Both the position numbers and the translations under genes were made by a program. 64,000 bases of DNA from Vibrio sp. 10N.286.49.B1 (lineage in GTDB: Bacteria; Pseudomonadota; Gammaproteobacteria; Enterobacterales; Vibrionaceae): the NCBI RefSeq assembly GCF_002873335.1, contig NZ_MCUW01000089.1, positions 124,001-188,000 of the forward strand, written 5' to 3'. Below are positions 38,941-47,268 of the stretch, in pieces; positions within the stretch are counted from its first letter, which is position 1; each line of letters begins with the position of its first letter. The notes beneath the pieces are model-generated. The model searched no databases. It was not told the origin of the DNA and saw only the letters and a list, made by a program, of their open reading frames with translations.

Positions 38941-39788
38941 TGGTTGAAAGAAGACCGCTATTTGGCATTTTCTGTCATGTAATTCTCATTCTCGGCATCC
39001 TCTCAATAGCCCTACCTGTTTGGGTGGCGTTGGTTGCAACAACTCATGACAATACGGCATTCGCCACCAGCACTCCACTGTGGTTTGGCGACTTAGGGTT
39101 TAGCGTATTTAGAGAGTTGTGGAGCAATGAAAGCACCTATAACAACTCAGCGCTGCCCATTACGCACATGCTCTTCAACTCCTTGATCATGGCGCTGTGC
39201 ATTACGGTTGGTAAGCTGACGATTTCCATTCTATCGGCGTACGCTGTGGTTTTTTTCCGATTTCCAGGAAGAATGCTCGCCTTTTGGATGATATTTTTCA
39301 CCCTAATGCTGCCAGTAGAAGTACGAATCATGCCAACCTTTGAGGTCATCACTAACCTCAATATGCTCAACTCGTTCTCCGGACTCACTATTCCCTTGAT
39401 TGCGAGCGCCACTGCGACCTTTCTGTTTCGTCAGTTCTTTTTAACCGTACCGCACGAATTAGTGGAAGCCGCTCGTATGGATGGCGCAGGGCCAATTAAG
39501 TTTTTCATTGATATCCTCTTACCATTATCAAGAACCAATATCGCGGCATTATTTGTTATTACCTTTATCTACGGCTGGAACCAATACCTCTGGCCACTAT
39601 TGATCACTACCGATACCCAGTACTTCACGATTGTCATGGGTATTAAACAAATGCTTGGCGTTGTCGATGGGGTCGTGGAATGGAACAAAATCATGGCGAC
39701 AACCATTATTGCCATGCTACCACCAGTTATCGTCGTTATTGGGATGCAAAAAGCATTCGTCAAAGGCCTAGTCGATTCGGAGAAATAA
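38940..39788 (+). CDS. ugpE: ABC transporter permease UgpE
   Basis: A 282-residue permease, partner of UgpA, with six predicted helices. The EAA loop is [19 protein letters not shown] near residue 177-195, and [15 protein letters not shown] near 215 is characteristic of UgpE/MalG-type subunits. Its stop codon is directly followed by the ugpC start. Confidence 0.92.
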   Translation: MVERRPLFGIFCHVILILGILSIALPVWVALVATTHDNTAFATSTPLWFGDLGFSVFRELWSNESTYNNSALPITHMLFNSLIMALCITVGKLTISILSAYAVVFFRFPGRMLAFWMIFFTLMLPVEVRIMPTFEVITNLNMLNSFSGLTIPLIASATATFLFRQFFLTVPHELVEAARMDGAGPIKFFIDILLPLSRTNIAALFVITFIYGWNQYLWPLLITTDTQYFTIVMGIKQMLGVVDGVVEWNKIMATTIIAMLPPVIVVIGMQKAFVKGLVDSEK

Positions 39789-40895
39789 ATGTCAACGCTC
39801 ACACTTTCAAATATTGCAAAATCGTACCCTAATGGATACCAAGCGGTACACAAACTGGATCTGGATATTAAGGATGGCGAGATGGTTGTCCTGGTTGGTC
39901 CAAGTGGCTGCGGCAAATCAACGCTATTGCGAATGATTGCCGGTTTAGAAGAGATCACCTCAGGTACGTTGACGATCGATGATAAGGTCGTCAATGATCT
40001 TGAGCCCGGCGAACGCGACATCGCAATGGTCTTTCAAAACTACGCTCTGTACCCACATATGTCCGTTTTCAATAACATGGCGTATGGGCTGCGTAATCGC
40101 AAGACGCCAAAAGCCGAGATTCAGCGCCTTGTAGATGAAGCCGCTGAAATGCTTGAACTCTCCCACCTACTCGACCGCAAGCCAAAAGAGTTGTCTGGCG
40201 GGCAACGCCAACGAGTGGCGATGGGCCGAGCTATCGTTCGTGAGCCAAAAGTGTTTTTATTCGATGAGCCTTTGTCGAACCTTGATGCTAAGTTACGAGT
40301 TCAGATGCGCCTCGAGATCAAAAAACTTCAGCGTCGACTCGCAACAACCGCCGTCTATGTGACTCACGACCAAGTTGAAGCAATGACACTGGCCGACAAG
40401 TTGGTGGTTCTTAACAAAGGTAATGTCGAACAAGTCGGGTCGCCGTTAGAAATCTACGATAATCCAGCGTCTATGTTTGTGGCGACATTCATCGGCTCCC
40501 CTGCTATGAATATTCTGGATGCGCAAGTGGTCGTTGATGGACTTCAAATCGGAGAATCATTAATGCTGAGCACAACGCAAACATTGGATCTTGGCGAGAT
40601 CAAGCTAGGATTAAGACCAGAACACCTAACGCTAACAGACCATCACCCTTGGTTTAATGTCGACGTTGAATTGGTCGAATCTCTTGGTGCAGACTTATTG
40701 CTTTACTGCCAAACGAAAGACGACCAACAACAAAAGCTCGTCGTGCGAGTCGAAGGACACAGTAATATCAATATTGGTGATACGCTTGGTCTAACCATCA
40801 ATCCTGAACACGTGCACCTATTTGATGCCAAGACTGAAAAACGCATCGAATTTACGCCACATGCAGCGATCAACCAAGAGGTCATCAATGCCTAG
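39789..40895 (+). CDS. ugpC: ABC transporter ATPase UgpC
   Basis: A 368-residue ATPase of the MalK/UgpC group. Walker A GPSGCGKST at residues 37-45, Q-loop in MVFQNYALYPHM, signature LSGGQRQRVAMGRA near 134, Walker B VFLFDEPLSNLDAKLR, and switch histidine in VYVTHDQVEAMTLAD. The C-terminal TOBE-type regulatory domain begins near residue 235 (FIGSPAMNILDA). It overlaps the next gene by 8 bases. Confidence 0.94.
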   Translation: MSTLTLSNIAKSYPNGYQAVHKLDLDIKDGEMVVLVGPSGCGKSTLLRMIAGLEEITSGTLTIDDKVVNDLEPGERDIAMVFQNYALYPHMSVFNNMAYGLRNRKTPKAEIQRLVDEAAEMLELSHLLDRKPKELSGGQRQRVAMGRAIVREPKVFLFDEPLSNLDAKLRVQMRLEIKKLQRRLATTAVYVTHDQVEAMTLADKLVVLNKGNVEQVGSPLEIYDNPASMFVATFIGSPAMNILDAQVVVDGLQIGESLMLSTTQTLDLGEIKLGLRPEHLTLTDHHPWFNVDVELVESLGADLLLYCQTKDDQQQKLVVRVEGHSNINIGDTLGLTINPEHVHLFDAKTEKRIEFTPHAAINQEVINA

Positions 40896-41847
40896 CTCGC
40901 GACAACCCAATCCGTCTTTCCTAGGTGGTCCAAACCAACGAGATAGCCAGCGCCGGCTAGATAACCCAAAACCACTGGATAGCGTGTCATTAGACACGCT
41001 CAAGAATATTCAATGGTTGCTCACGGATGTGGATGATACGTTAACATGGGAAGGTACATTGCCGCCCGAAACGTTACATGCTCTAACCCAACTCAAGGCT
41101 GTTGGCGTGCATGTTGTTGCCGTCACTGGTGCCTGCGCGGGTTGGTGCGACCAAATTGCCAAGCTGTGGCCCATCCATGGGGTCATCGGTGAGAATGGTG
41201 CATTTTATATGCAGAAGAACACCACTGGTTTTCATACTCAATCTGCGCTTCCGCTATCAACAATGAAACGGCAACAAACACGGTTACTCGAGCAATTGCA
41301 AACGCTGCTCGATGATTACCCTGACATTCAATTTGCTGATGACCAAACATTTCGCTATTGCGATGTGGCGATCAACATAGGGCAAGACCGGGCACCTGTT
41401 GACGCTACTATTTGTCAACGTTTACTCGAGCATATTCGCACATTGATGATCGACGGCCAGCAGGTAAAGGCAACGCAAAGCTCTATTCACATCAACGTCT
41501 GGCTCGGCGAACACAGTAAACGAGTGTCTAGTGAGGCTTACCTCATCGACAATCAAATAGGCAATCACATAGGCACAAGCTCAGTGCAAGGTCTTGAAGA
41601 CACGCCTAATAGAGATCTCGCTCTGTCTCTTAACCAGGTGACTTATATTGGTGACTCGCTAAATGACGAGTCCATGTTTGCGTGGCTACCCACCACCTTC
41701 GGCGTAAACAATATCTCACGCTGGTTACCCCAACTCAGTGATAAACCCAGTTATATCACCAAAGACAATGGTGGTTATGGCTTCGCTGAGCTGGCAAACA
41801 GGATAGTCGATGCTAAACGCATCGATAGATGTACAGGACACGATTAA
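40888..41847 (+). CDS. HAD-superfamily phosphatase (Cof / sugar-phosphatase type)
   Basis: A 319-residue HAD-IIB-like hydrolase. Motif I is LLTDVDDTLTWEGTL (nucleophile Asp47, acid/base Asp49), motif II VAVTGACAGW, and motif IV TYIGDSLNDESMFAWL. The cap between motifs II and III is of the Cof or mannosyl-phosphoglycerate/sucrose phosphatase kind. The first 35 residues are a polar extension. The start is fixed by AAGAGGT before the ATG, which overlaps the ugpC stop. As last gene of the ugp operon it may dephosphorylate glycerol-3-phosphate or a related product; substrate not readable. Confidence 0.8.
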   Translation: MPSSRQPNPSFLGGPNQRDSQRRLDNPKPLDSVSLDTLKNIQWLLTDVDDTLTWEGTLPPETLHALTQLKAVGVHVVAVTGACAGWCDQIAKLWPIHGVIGENGAFYMQKNTTGFHTQSALPLSTMKRQQTRLLEQLQTLLDDYPDIQFADDQTFRYCDVAINIGQDRAPVDATICQRLLEHIRTLMIDGQQVKATQSSIHINVWLGEHSKRVSSEAYLIDNQIGNHIGTSSVQGLEDTPNRDLALSLNQVTYIGDSLNDESMFAWLPTTFGVNNISRWLPQLSDKPSYITKDNGGYGFAELANRIVDAKRIDRCTGHD

Positions 41848-41858
41848 TTCATTTCTCA

Positions 41859-41890
41859 AAACCAAAGGGGTTCCCCTCCCCCTTTGGTTT
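41859..41890 (+). terminator. Terminator of the ugp operon
   Basis: A perfect 12-bp stem AAACCAAAGGGG/CCCCTTTGGTTT with an 8-base loop, starting 11 bases after the HAD gene stop codon. The downstream sequence ACTCATTTCT is only moderately T-rich, but the stem itself ends in TTT. Confidence 0.75.
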
Positions 41891-42164
41891 ACTCATTTCT
41901 TATATGCCATCCAACGATGAGCCACCGAACTACACACACCCCAAAAAACAAAATGAACCATCATTTCAATTAAAAAAGTTAAAAATGATCAACCTCTCAT
42001 TTCATTACTGATTCGATGCTTTTTTACCCGTACCTGTCACATATATTGGTTACTTTCCCAACAATTAATTTCTTGAGTTCACAGACAAAATAAATTCAAA
42101 TATAAACGATATTGATCAAATATGAATATTTAGTAAGCTTAACTCTATCAACAAGGAGTTATCG
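41891..42164. other. Intergenic region upstream of kduI
   Basis: 274 bases, increasingly AT-rich toward kduI, with TTGATCAA in the centre of an A/T-rich quasi-symmetric stretch (about 42091-42131). This is a plausible regulator site for a uronate operon, but no known box could be matched. No gene seen. Confidence 0.4.
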
Positions 42165-43004
42165 ATGTTTATTAATTACAATAACAACCCCAAAGATTCA
42201 AAGGCTTACGATACATCTCGATTACGTGAAGAATTTTTGACCGAGACACTATTCCAGCCTGATGCTCTACAAATGGTGTATAGCCATATTGACCGTGTCG
42301 TCGCCTTCGGGGTGTGTCCAAAAACAGTCAAAATCGCACTTGATGACCATATTGATAAACAAGCATTTGGCACGGAATTCTTCTTACAGCGCCGTGAACT
42401 TGGCATGATCAACCTCGGTGGAAAAGTCGAGGTAAAAACCGAACGCCAGACCTATACCTTGAATCCATTTGATGCACTTTATCTAGGCAAAGGCGAGCAA
42501 AACGTTGTTTTTTCCAGCCTTGATTCAACCATTGAACCGGCTATTTACTGCTTAAGCGCCCCTGCTCATCACAGCTTTCCTTCTCGAGTTATCAGTCAAA
42601 CGGACGCACGACAGGTTGAACTAGGCAGCAATGAAAGTGCGAATCAGCGTGTTATCAATCAATACCTGCACCCAGATGTGTTACCGACGTGCCAACTTTG
42701 CATGGGCGTGACTCATCTGGCAGAAGGAAGTGTCTGGAATACCATGCCAGCACACACACATGAACGTCGCATGGAGGCATACTTGTATTTCAATATTGCG
42801 CCAGAACATGTGGTCTTTCACTTTATGGGGGAACCCGACGAGACTCGCCATCTCATTGTAAGAAATAAACAACTGGTACTCTCGCCTAGTTGGTCTATTC
42901 ACTCAGGTTGTGGCACCAAAAACTACAGCTTTGTATGGGGGATGCTTGGTGAGAATCAAACGTTTGACGACATGGATTTCGTTGATATGACAGCAATCCG
43001 ATAA
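42165..43004 (+). CDS. kduI: 5-dehydro-4-deoxy-D-glucuronate isomerase KduI
   Basis: A 279-residue cupin-type zinc enzyme. It isomerises 4-deoxy-L-threo-5-hexosulose uronate, the product of pectin or unsaturated glucuronide degradation, to 3-deoxy-D-glycero-2,5-hexodiulosonate. The metal site is visible in MPAHTHERRMEAYLYF (two His and Glu). Other family segments are FFLQRRELGMINLGG and SPSWSIHSGCGTKNYSFVWGM. A good ribosome site, AAGGAG, precedes the ATG. Partner enzymes kduD, kdgK and kdgA are not in the window. Confidence 0.94.
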   Translation: MFINYNNNPKDSKAYDTSRLREEFLTETLFQPDALQMVYSHIDRVVAFGVCPKTVKIALDDHIDKQAFGTEFFLQRRELGMINLGGKVEVKTERQTYTLNPFDALYLGKGEQNVVFSSLDSTIEPAIYCLSAPAHHSFPSRVISQTDARQVELGSNESANQRVINQYLHPDVLPTCQLCMGVTHLAEGSVWNTMPAHTHERRMEAYLYFNIAPEHVVFHFMGEPDETRHLIVRNKQLVLSPSWSIHSGCGTKNYSFVWGMLGENQTFDDMDFVDMTAIR

Positions 43005-43080
43005 CCACAGAATCTATTTTATCGCGTTATATCTAGGGCACACTTTTACCTAGGGCAACGCGTTAATAGTGACTGTTCAA

Positions 43081-43109
43081 CTTAAGTGGCAAGCCGTATT
43101 CCACTTAAG
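43081..43109. promoter_or_regulatory. Perfect inverted repeat between kduI and the TRAP genes
   Basis: CTTAAGTGG/CCACTTAAG, 9 bp arms with an 11-base spacer, 110 bases before dctP. No U-run follows, so an operator or processing hairpin is as likely as a terminator. Confidence 0.5.
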
Positions 43110-43140
43110 CCATATTCCAATATATGACCCAACAATATAC

Positions 43141-43184
43141 GCACCAGAACTTTATGCACCAGAACTATACGAACCGAACTATAC
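43141..43184. repeat. Three imperfect 14-15-base tandem repeats
   Basis: Units GCACCAGAACTTTAT, GCACCAGAACTATAC and GAACCGAACTATAC follow one another in the leader of the TRAP binding-protein gene, and a partial fourth unit (GAACCAGC) comes next. Confidence 0.75.
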
Positions 43185-43218
43185 GAACCAGCAATGCATA
43201 CCACATGGAGACAGTATC

Positions 43219-44208
43219 ATGCGCAAAATAATGACGTTAAAAGTCGCGGCTCTAACCGCGATAATGAGCAGCACTTTAGGGTTCTCAGCTCTCGCCTCTG
43301 CTGCTACTGAAATTAAAGCAGCGTTCAACCAATCCGATAGCCACCCACAATATTTAGCACTTAAGGCATTTGGAGAGAAGCTCGAAGAGCAGACCGATGG
43401 TCGCTACAAGCTGGCGATTTATCCTAACGATTTACTTGGCGATCAGCGTGCTGCGCTAGAGCTGGTTCAAAATGGCGCCATTCAAATGGCGGTCGTGGCT
43501 AACCCACTCGTCGAGAACTACGACCAAACCTTCCGAGTTTTAGGCATGCCTTACGTCTATACCGGTCCAGCGCATCAAGAAGCGGTCTTTACGTCAGGTG
43601 AATTAAATGACCTATTCGCGTCAACCAAGAAATTTGGTTTCGAGGTACTGACGGCTTATACCGCAGGTGCTCGAAGCATGTACACCAAGGCTGCTCCAGT
43701 GAACTCAATTGCTGATATGAAAGGCAACAAAATTCGCGTCATGCAATCTGATACCATGATTAAAACCTTATCTTGCATGGGTGGAACGGGCGTACCAATG
43801 AGCCAAGGCGAGGTGTATACCGCCATTCAACAAGGGGTCTTAGACGGTGCTGAAAATAATGAAATCACTTATGCGGATCTAAAGCAATATGAAGTGGCGC
43901 CGTACTTTTCCGCCACCCGCCACTTAATGGTGCCTGATTTAGTCGTTATCAGCAGCTATTTCTTAGACACGATGTCGAAAGAAGACCAAGCGACAATTAA
44001 AACTTTGGCCAAAGAAAGTACACCTAATGAATTCAAAATTTGGAATAGCCAAATCGAGAGTGCGATGAAAACTGCGAAGGCCAATGGAGCGACGTTCAAT
44101 GAAGTGGACGTGTCACCGTTCCAGAAAAATTGCCAATCATTACAGTCAAGCCTAATTGATACCAATGAGCAAAAAGCGCTGTACAAGAAAATTGTCGCTC
44201 TGCAGTAA
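43219..44208 (+). CDS. TRAP transporter substrate-binding protein (DctP family)
   Basis: A 329-residue periplasmic protein with a signal peptide (MRKIMTLKVAALTAIMSSTL, cleaved near ALASA). Family segments include IKAAFNQSDSHPQYLAL, FGEKLEEQTDGRYKLAIYPN and GDQRAALELVQNGAIQMAV. The segment NKIRVMQSDTMIKTLSCMGG contains the Arg that usually holds the substrate carboxylate, and GEVYTAIQQGVLDGAENN follows. The frame is open 50 codons upstream through repeats, but GGAG lies before the ATG at 43219. Uptake of an acidic sugar is inferred from kduI next door. Confidence 0.92.
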   Translation: MRKIMTLKVAALTAIMSSTLGFSALASAATEIKAAFNQSDSHPQYLALKAFGEKLEEQTDGRYKLAIYPNDLLGDQRAALELVQNGAIQMAVVANPLVENYDQTFRVLGMPYVYTGPAHQEAVFTSGELNDLFASTKKFGFEVLTAYTAGARSMYTKAAPVNSIADMKGNKIRVMQSDTMIKTLSCMGGTGVPMSQGEVYTAIQQGVLDGAENNEITYADLKQYEVAPYFSATRHLMVPDLVVISSYFLDTMSKEDQATIKTLAKESTPNEFKIWNSQIESAMKTAKANGATFNEVDVSPFQKNCQSLQSSLIDTNEQKALYKKIVALQ

Positions 44209-44251
44209 CGTACTCATCGGTAGTACTTGCTCGCAGCGGTAACGTGATCGC

Positions 44252-44270
44252 GGGGCCGTCATTCGGCCCC
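44252..44270 (+). other. mRNA hairpin after the TRAP binding-protein gene
   Basis: A perfect 7-bp GC stem GGGGCCG/CGGCCCC with a 5-base loop, in the 78-base gap before the small permease gene. No strong U-run follows, so it probably stabilises the upstream mRNA as in other binding-protein operons. Confidence 0.6.
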
Positions 44271-44286
44271 TATTAGGATAGACAAC

Positions 44287-44820
44287 ATGCAATATGAAAA
44301 AATGGATCGTCTTCTTTCGTATTTTACTACTGCAAAGTCATGGGTTGATAAAATCCTGTCTTTAACTCTCATCGGCATTGTCGGTGCAATGACATTACTC
44401 GTGACTTATCAAGTAGTGGTTCGCTATTTATTTAATAGCCCAAGCGCCATCAGTGAAGTGATGTCACGCTATTTATTCATTTGGCTCATCTTGTTCGGCA
44501 GTGCTTATGTGTTTGGTTTACGCGAGCATATGGCCATTACTTTCATCAAAGATAAGTTTAATGAAAAACTGAAAACTATCGTTGAGATGTTTATTGAACT
44601 TGTCACCGTATTTTTTGCATTTTCGATCATGATTATTGGTGGCTATAACAGTGCGGTTCGTCAGATGTGGCAGCTAGATTCAGCTCTACAGGTTCCGATG
44701 GGTGTCATCTATTCCGCCATTCCTATTGCAGGTGGGCTGATCGCTTTTTACTTTTTATACAACGAATTCAAGCTCATCAATAAGCTATTGCATCTGAATA
44801 GCGCATCATCAAACTCGTGA
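44287..44820 (+). CDS. TRAP transporter small permease (DctQ family)
   Basis: A 177-residue membrane protein with four predicted helices: near residues 23-45 (ILSLTLIGIVGAMTLLV), 60-80, 99-120 and 136-157. The DctQ hallmark YLFIWLILFGSAYVFGLREHMAI is in the second helix and following loop. It lies 8 bases before the large permease gene. Confidence 0.9.
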   Translation: MQYEKMDRLLSYFTTAKSWVDKILSLTLIGIVGAMTLLVTYQVVVRYLFNSPSAISEVMSRYLFIWLILFGSAYVFGLREHMAITFIKDKFNEKLKTIVEMFIELVTVFFAFSIMIIGGYNSAVRQMWQLDSALQVPMGVIYSAIPIAGGLIAFYFLYNEFKLINKLLHLNSASSNS

Positions 44821-44828
44821 GGTTTTAA

Positions 44829-46136
44829 ATGGATATTGCATTAACGGCGTCACTCATCATGTTTTGTGGCGCGATATTTCTCTTAATCATCGGCGCCCCT
44901 ATCGCGATTAGCGTCGGGGCCGCCTCCTTTGCTGCGATGACAGTCATTCTGCCCTACCACGGTGCTATGGTCACCTCAGCTCAACGAATGTTCGTTGGAT
45001 TGGATTCGTTCGCCTTACTCGCCATTCCGTTTTTCATCTTGGCCGGTAATATTATGAACAATGGTGGCATCGCCATTCGGCTCATCAATTTTTCTAGAAT
45101 TGTGAGTGGCTTTTTCCCCGGCTCGTTGGCTCAAACCAATGTCGTTTCCAATATGTTATTTGGTTCTATTAGTGGCTCAGGGGTGGCATCCGCTGCCGCC
45201 GTGGGTGGCATCATGTCACCCATTCAGAAAAAAGAAGGCTATGACCCTGCATTTAGCACAGCCGTTAACATTGCTTCCGCCCCTACCGGTATGCTTATCC
45301 CACCCAGCAATACCTTGATTGTCTATGCCACAGTGGCAGGCAGTGTCTCTGTGTCTGCTTTGTTTGTTGGTGGCTACTTACCGGGTATCCTTTGGGGATT
45401 AGGTGTCATGATTGTGGCTGGCATTATGGCAAAGCGAAAAGGGTATATCGCGAAACACACCATGTCTTTAACAGAATGTGGACAGGTCACACTGCAAGCC
45501 ATCCCAAGCCTGTCACTGATTGTGGTGGTGATTGGCGGTATTCTCGGCGGCATTTTCACGGCAACAGAAGCCTCTGCAATTGCGGTCGTTTACTCGCTAT
45601 TTCTTACTGCATGCTACCGCTCATTACAGCTTAAAAAAATACCCGATATCTTTTTAAGTACGGCTAAAATGTCCGCGATTGTTATATTTATGCTAGCAAC
45701 CTCTTCAATCATGTCTTGGGTGATGGCGTTTACTCAAATCCCAACCATGATAGCGGATTCGTTACTGGCACTGACCGACAACCCTATACTGATCCTGCTT
45801 ATCATTAATCTGGTTCTTTTGTTTGTCGGGACCTTTATGGACCCCACGCCTGCGGTGTTGATCTTTACTCCGATCTTCCTGCCTATTTGTATGAACCTCG
45901 GGATGGATCCTGTGCAGTTTGGTATCTTGTTGGTATTCAATCTATCACTGGGTACCATTACTCCACCTGTTGGCCCCATTTTGTTTACCGGGTGTAAGGT
46001 AAGCGGCATTAGCATCGACAGTGTGATCAAAACATTACTGCCCTTCTTCTTCGTGATATTTGGCGTACTTATGCTGGTGACTTACATTCCAGCGATCTCA
46101 ATGACTATCCCGCAATGGATGGGTCTGATTCGCTAA
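44829..46136 (+). CDS. TRAP transporter large permease (DctM family)
   Basis: A 435-residue inner-membrane protein with about a dozen hydrophobic segments. Hallmarks are IPFFILAGNIMNNGGIA, MLFGSISGSGVASAAAVGG (substrate/sodium site), APTGMLIPPSNTLIVYA and LGTITPPVGPILFTG. It couples sodium influx to uptake of the substrate delivered by the binding protein. Together with the two upstream genes it forms a complete three-component transporter. Confidence 0.93.
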   Translation: MDIALTASLIMFCGAIFLLIIGAPIAISVGAASFAAMTVILPYHGAMVTSAQRMFVGLDSFALLAIPFFILAGNIMNNGGIAIRLINFSRIVSGFFPGSLAQTNVVSNMLFGSISGSGVASAAAVGGIMSPIQKKEGYDPAFSTAVNIASAPTGMLIPPSNTLIVYATVAGSVSVSALFVGGYLPGILWGLGVMIVAGIMAKRKGYIAKHTMSLTECGQVTLQAIPSLSLIVVVIGGILGGIFTATEASAIAVVYSLFLTACYRSLQLKKIPDIFLSTAKMSAIVIFMLATSSIMSWVMAFTQIPTMIADSLLALTDNPILILLIINLVLLFVGTFMDPTPAVLIFTPIFLPICMNLGMDPVQFGILLVFNLSLGTITPPVGPILFTGCKVSGISIDSVIKTLLPFFFVIFGVLMLVTYIPAISMTIPQWMGLIR

Positions 46137-46174
46137 AAACGGTCATTATCTTCATCTTTTAACTAGGAAGTGAT

Positions 46175-46206
46175 GCTGTCATACTGTCGGCAATTTGTAT
46201 GACAGC
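46175..46206. promoter_or_regulatory. Perfect inverted repeat upstream of the IclR gene
   Basis: GCTGTCATAC/GTATGACAGC, 10 bp arms with a 12-base spacer, ending 12 bases before the IclR start codon. Its position suits an autoregulatory operator; as a hairpin it could also end the TRAP transcript, but no U-run follows. Confidence 0.5.
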
Positions 46207-46218
46207 TAATCAAAATAT

Positions 46219-46986
46219 ATGGATAACATTAAGAAAACTGAGTATCGAGCACCTGCTCTTGAGAAGGGACTCGATATCCTCGAGCTACTGGCTTTCTCAT
46301 CGGAACCTCAAAGCAAGAAACAGATCGCCGAAAAGCTTGATCGCAGTGTTAACGAAATTTTTCGGATGCTTTCCGTATTGATTGAACGCCAGTATATCGA
46401 GTTTGATTATGAAACCTCCAGTTACGCGCTGAGCTTAAAAATGTTTGCGCTCTCCAATCAACACCCTCCAACAGCGCAACTTCTCAAACGCGCCGCGCCG
46501 ATGATGGAAGACTTATGCGGAAAAGTGTCTCAGTCATGCCACTTGAGCCAATACAATAATGGTGAGTTGCTTGTCATTGGCTCTCAAGAAAGCCCTTATA
46601 AAATGGGCTTTGGGTTAAGGCTTGGTGCGGTTATTGATGTCTGTTCTTCCGGATCAGGCATCGTTCTTCTTGCCTACAGTACGAAAGAAAAACAGCAAGA
46701 AATCATTGCTAAATCTGATGCGACAAAAGAAGAAATCGACTACGTACTCAGCCATGTAGATGAAACCCTGCAACAGGGCTACTATATTGGCGTCAGCCCG
46801 CAGATCTCTGGCGTCACCAATATCACCTTCCCTATTTTTGGCGTTCTTGGCGATATTATGGCCATCATTACTATTCCTTATATGACGCTGAATTCTAGGA
46901 CAGTCCATCATCACATCGAAGACATTGAGAACACTCGACTCGAATTAATGCGCGTAGCCAAGTGCCTAAGTCAAAACTTAAAATAG
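46219..46986 (+). CDS. IclR-family transcriptional regulator
   Basis: A 255-residue regulator. The N-terminal winged helix (LEKGLDILELLAF, SKKQIAEKLDRSVNEIFRML) is followed by a C-terminal GAF-like effector domain (LGAVIDVCSSGSGIVLLAYS, GYYIGVSPQISGVTNITFPI). KdgR, the regulator of pectin and ketodeoxyuronate genes, is of this family, and the adjacent kduI and TRAP genes make a KdgR-like role plausible. No ribosome site stronger than an A-rich leader is seen. Confidence 0.87.
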   Translation: MDNIKKTEYRAPALEKGLDILELLAFSSEPQSKKQIAEKLDRSVNEIFRMLSVLIERQYIEFDYETSSYALSLKMFALSNQHPPTAQLLKRAAPMMEDLCGKVSQSCHLSQYNNGELLVIGSQESPYKMGFGLRLGAVIDVCSSGSGIVLLAYSTKEKQQEIIAKSDATKEEIDYVLSHVDETLQQGYYIGVSPQISGVTNITFPIFGVLGDIMAIITIPYMTLNSRTVHHHIEDIENTRLELMRVAKCLSQNLK

Positions 46987-47021
46987 CTGTAAAAAAATCC
47001 ATTCATGATACTCAAAACAGA

Positions 47022-47045
47022 CGTGAGGCTTTGCATGCCCTCACG
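47022..47045 (+). terminator. Possible terminator after the IclR gene
   Basis: A perfect 7-bp stem CGTGAGG/CCTCACG with a 10-base loop, 36 bases after the stop codon, followed by CTTACTCTC. The rest of the 282-base gap up to the next gene shows nothing else clear. Confidence 0.45.
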
Positions 47046-47268
47046 CTTACTCTCAACGCATGTCAATGGGCTGACACTTCATTGATGAACCACATTCAGG
47101 TTCGCTATCCGCTGTTACTCCTCAAAATTCAGGCTAAACCTCACATCTTATGTAAAGTATTTGTTTTTAGAATGTTAACTCTATAGGGTATACAAAAACG
47201 CTGGTGTTTCTTTGGTACTGAATATCAGTCGATTCAATAGATGAGTAACCGTTTAAGGAAAAACGAGT

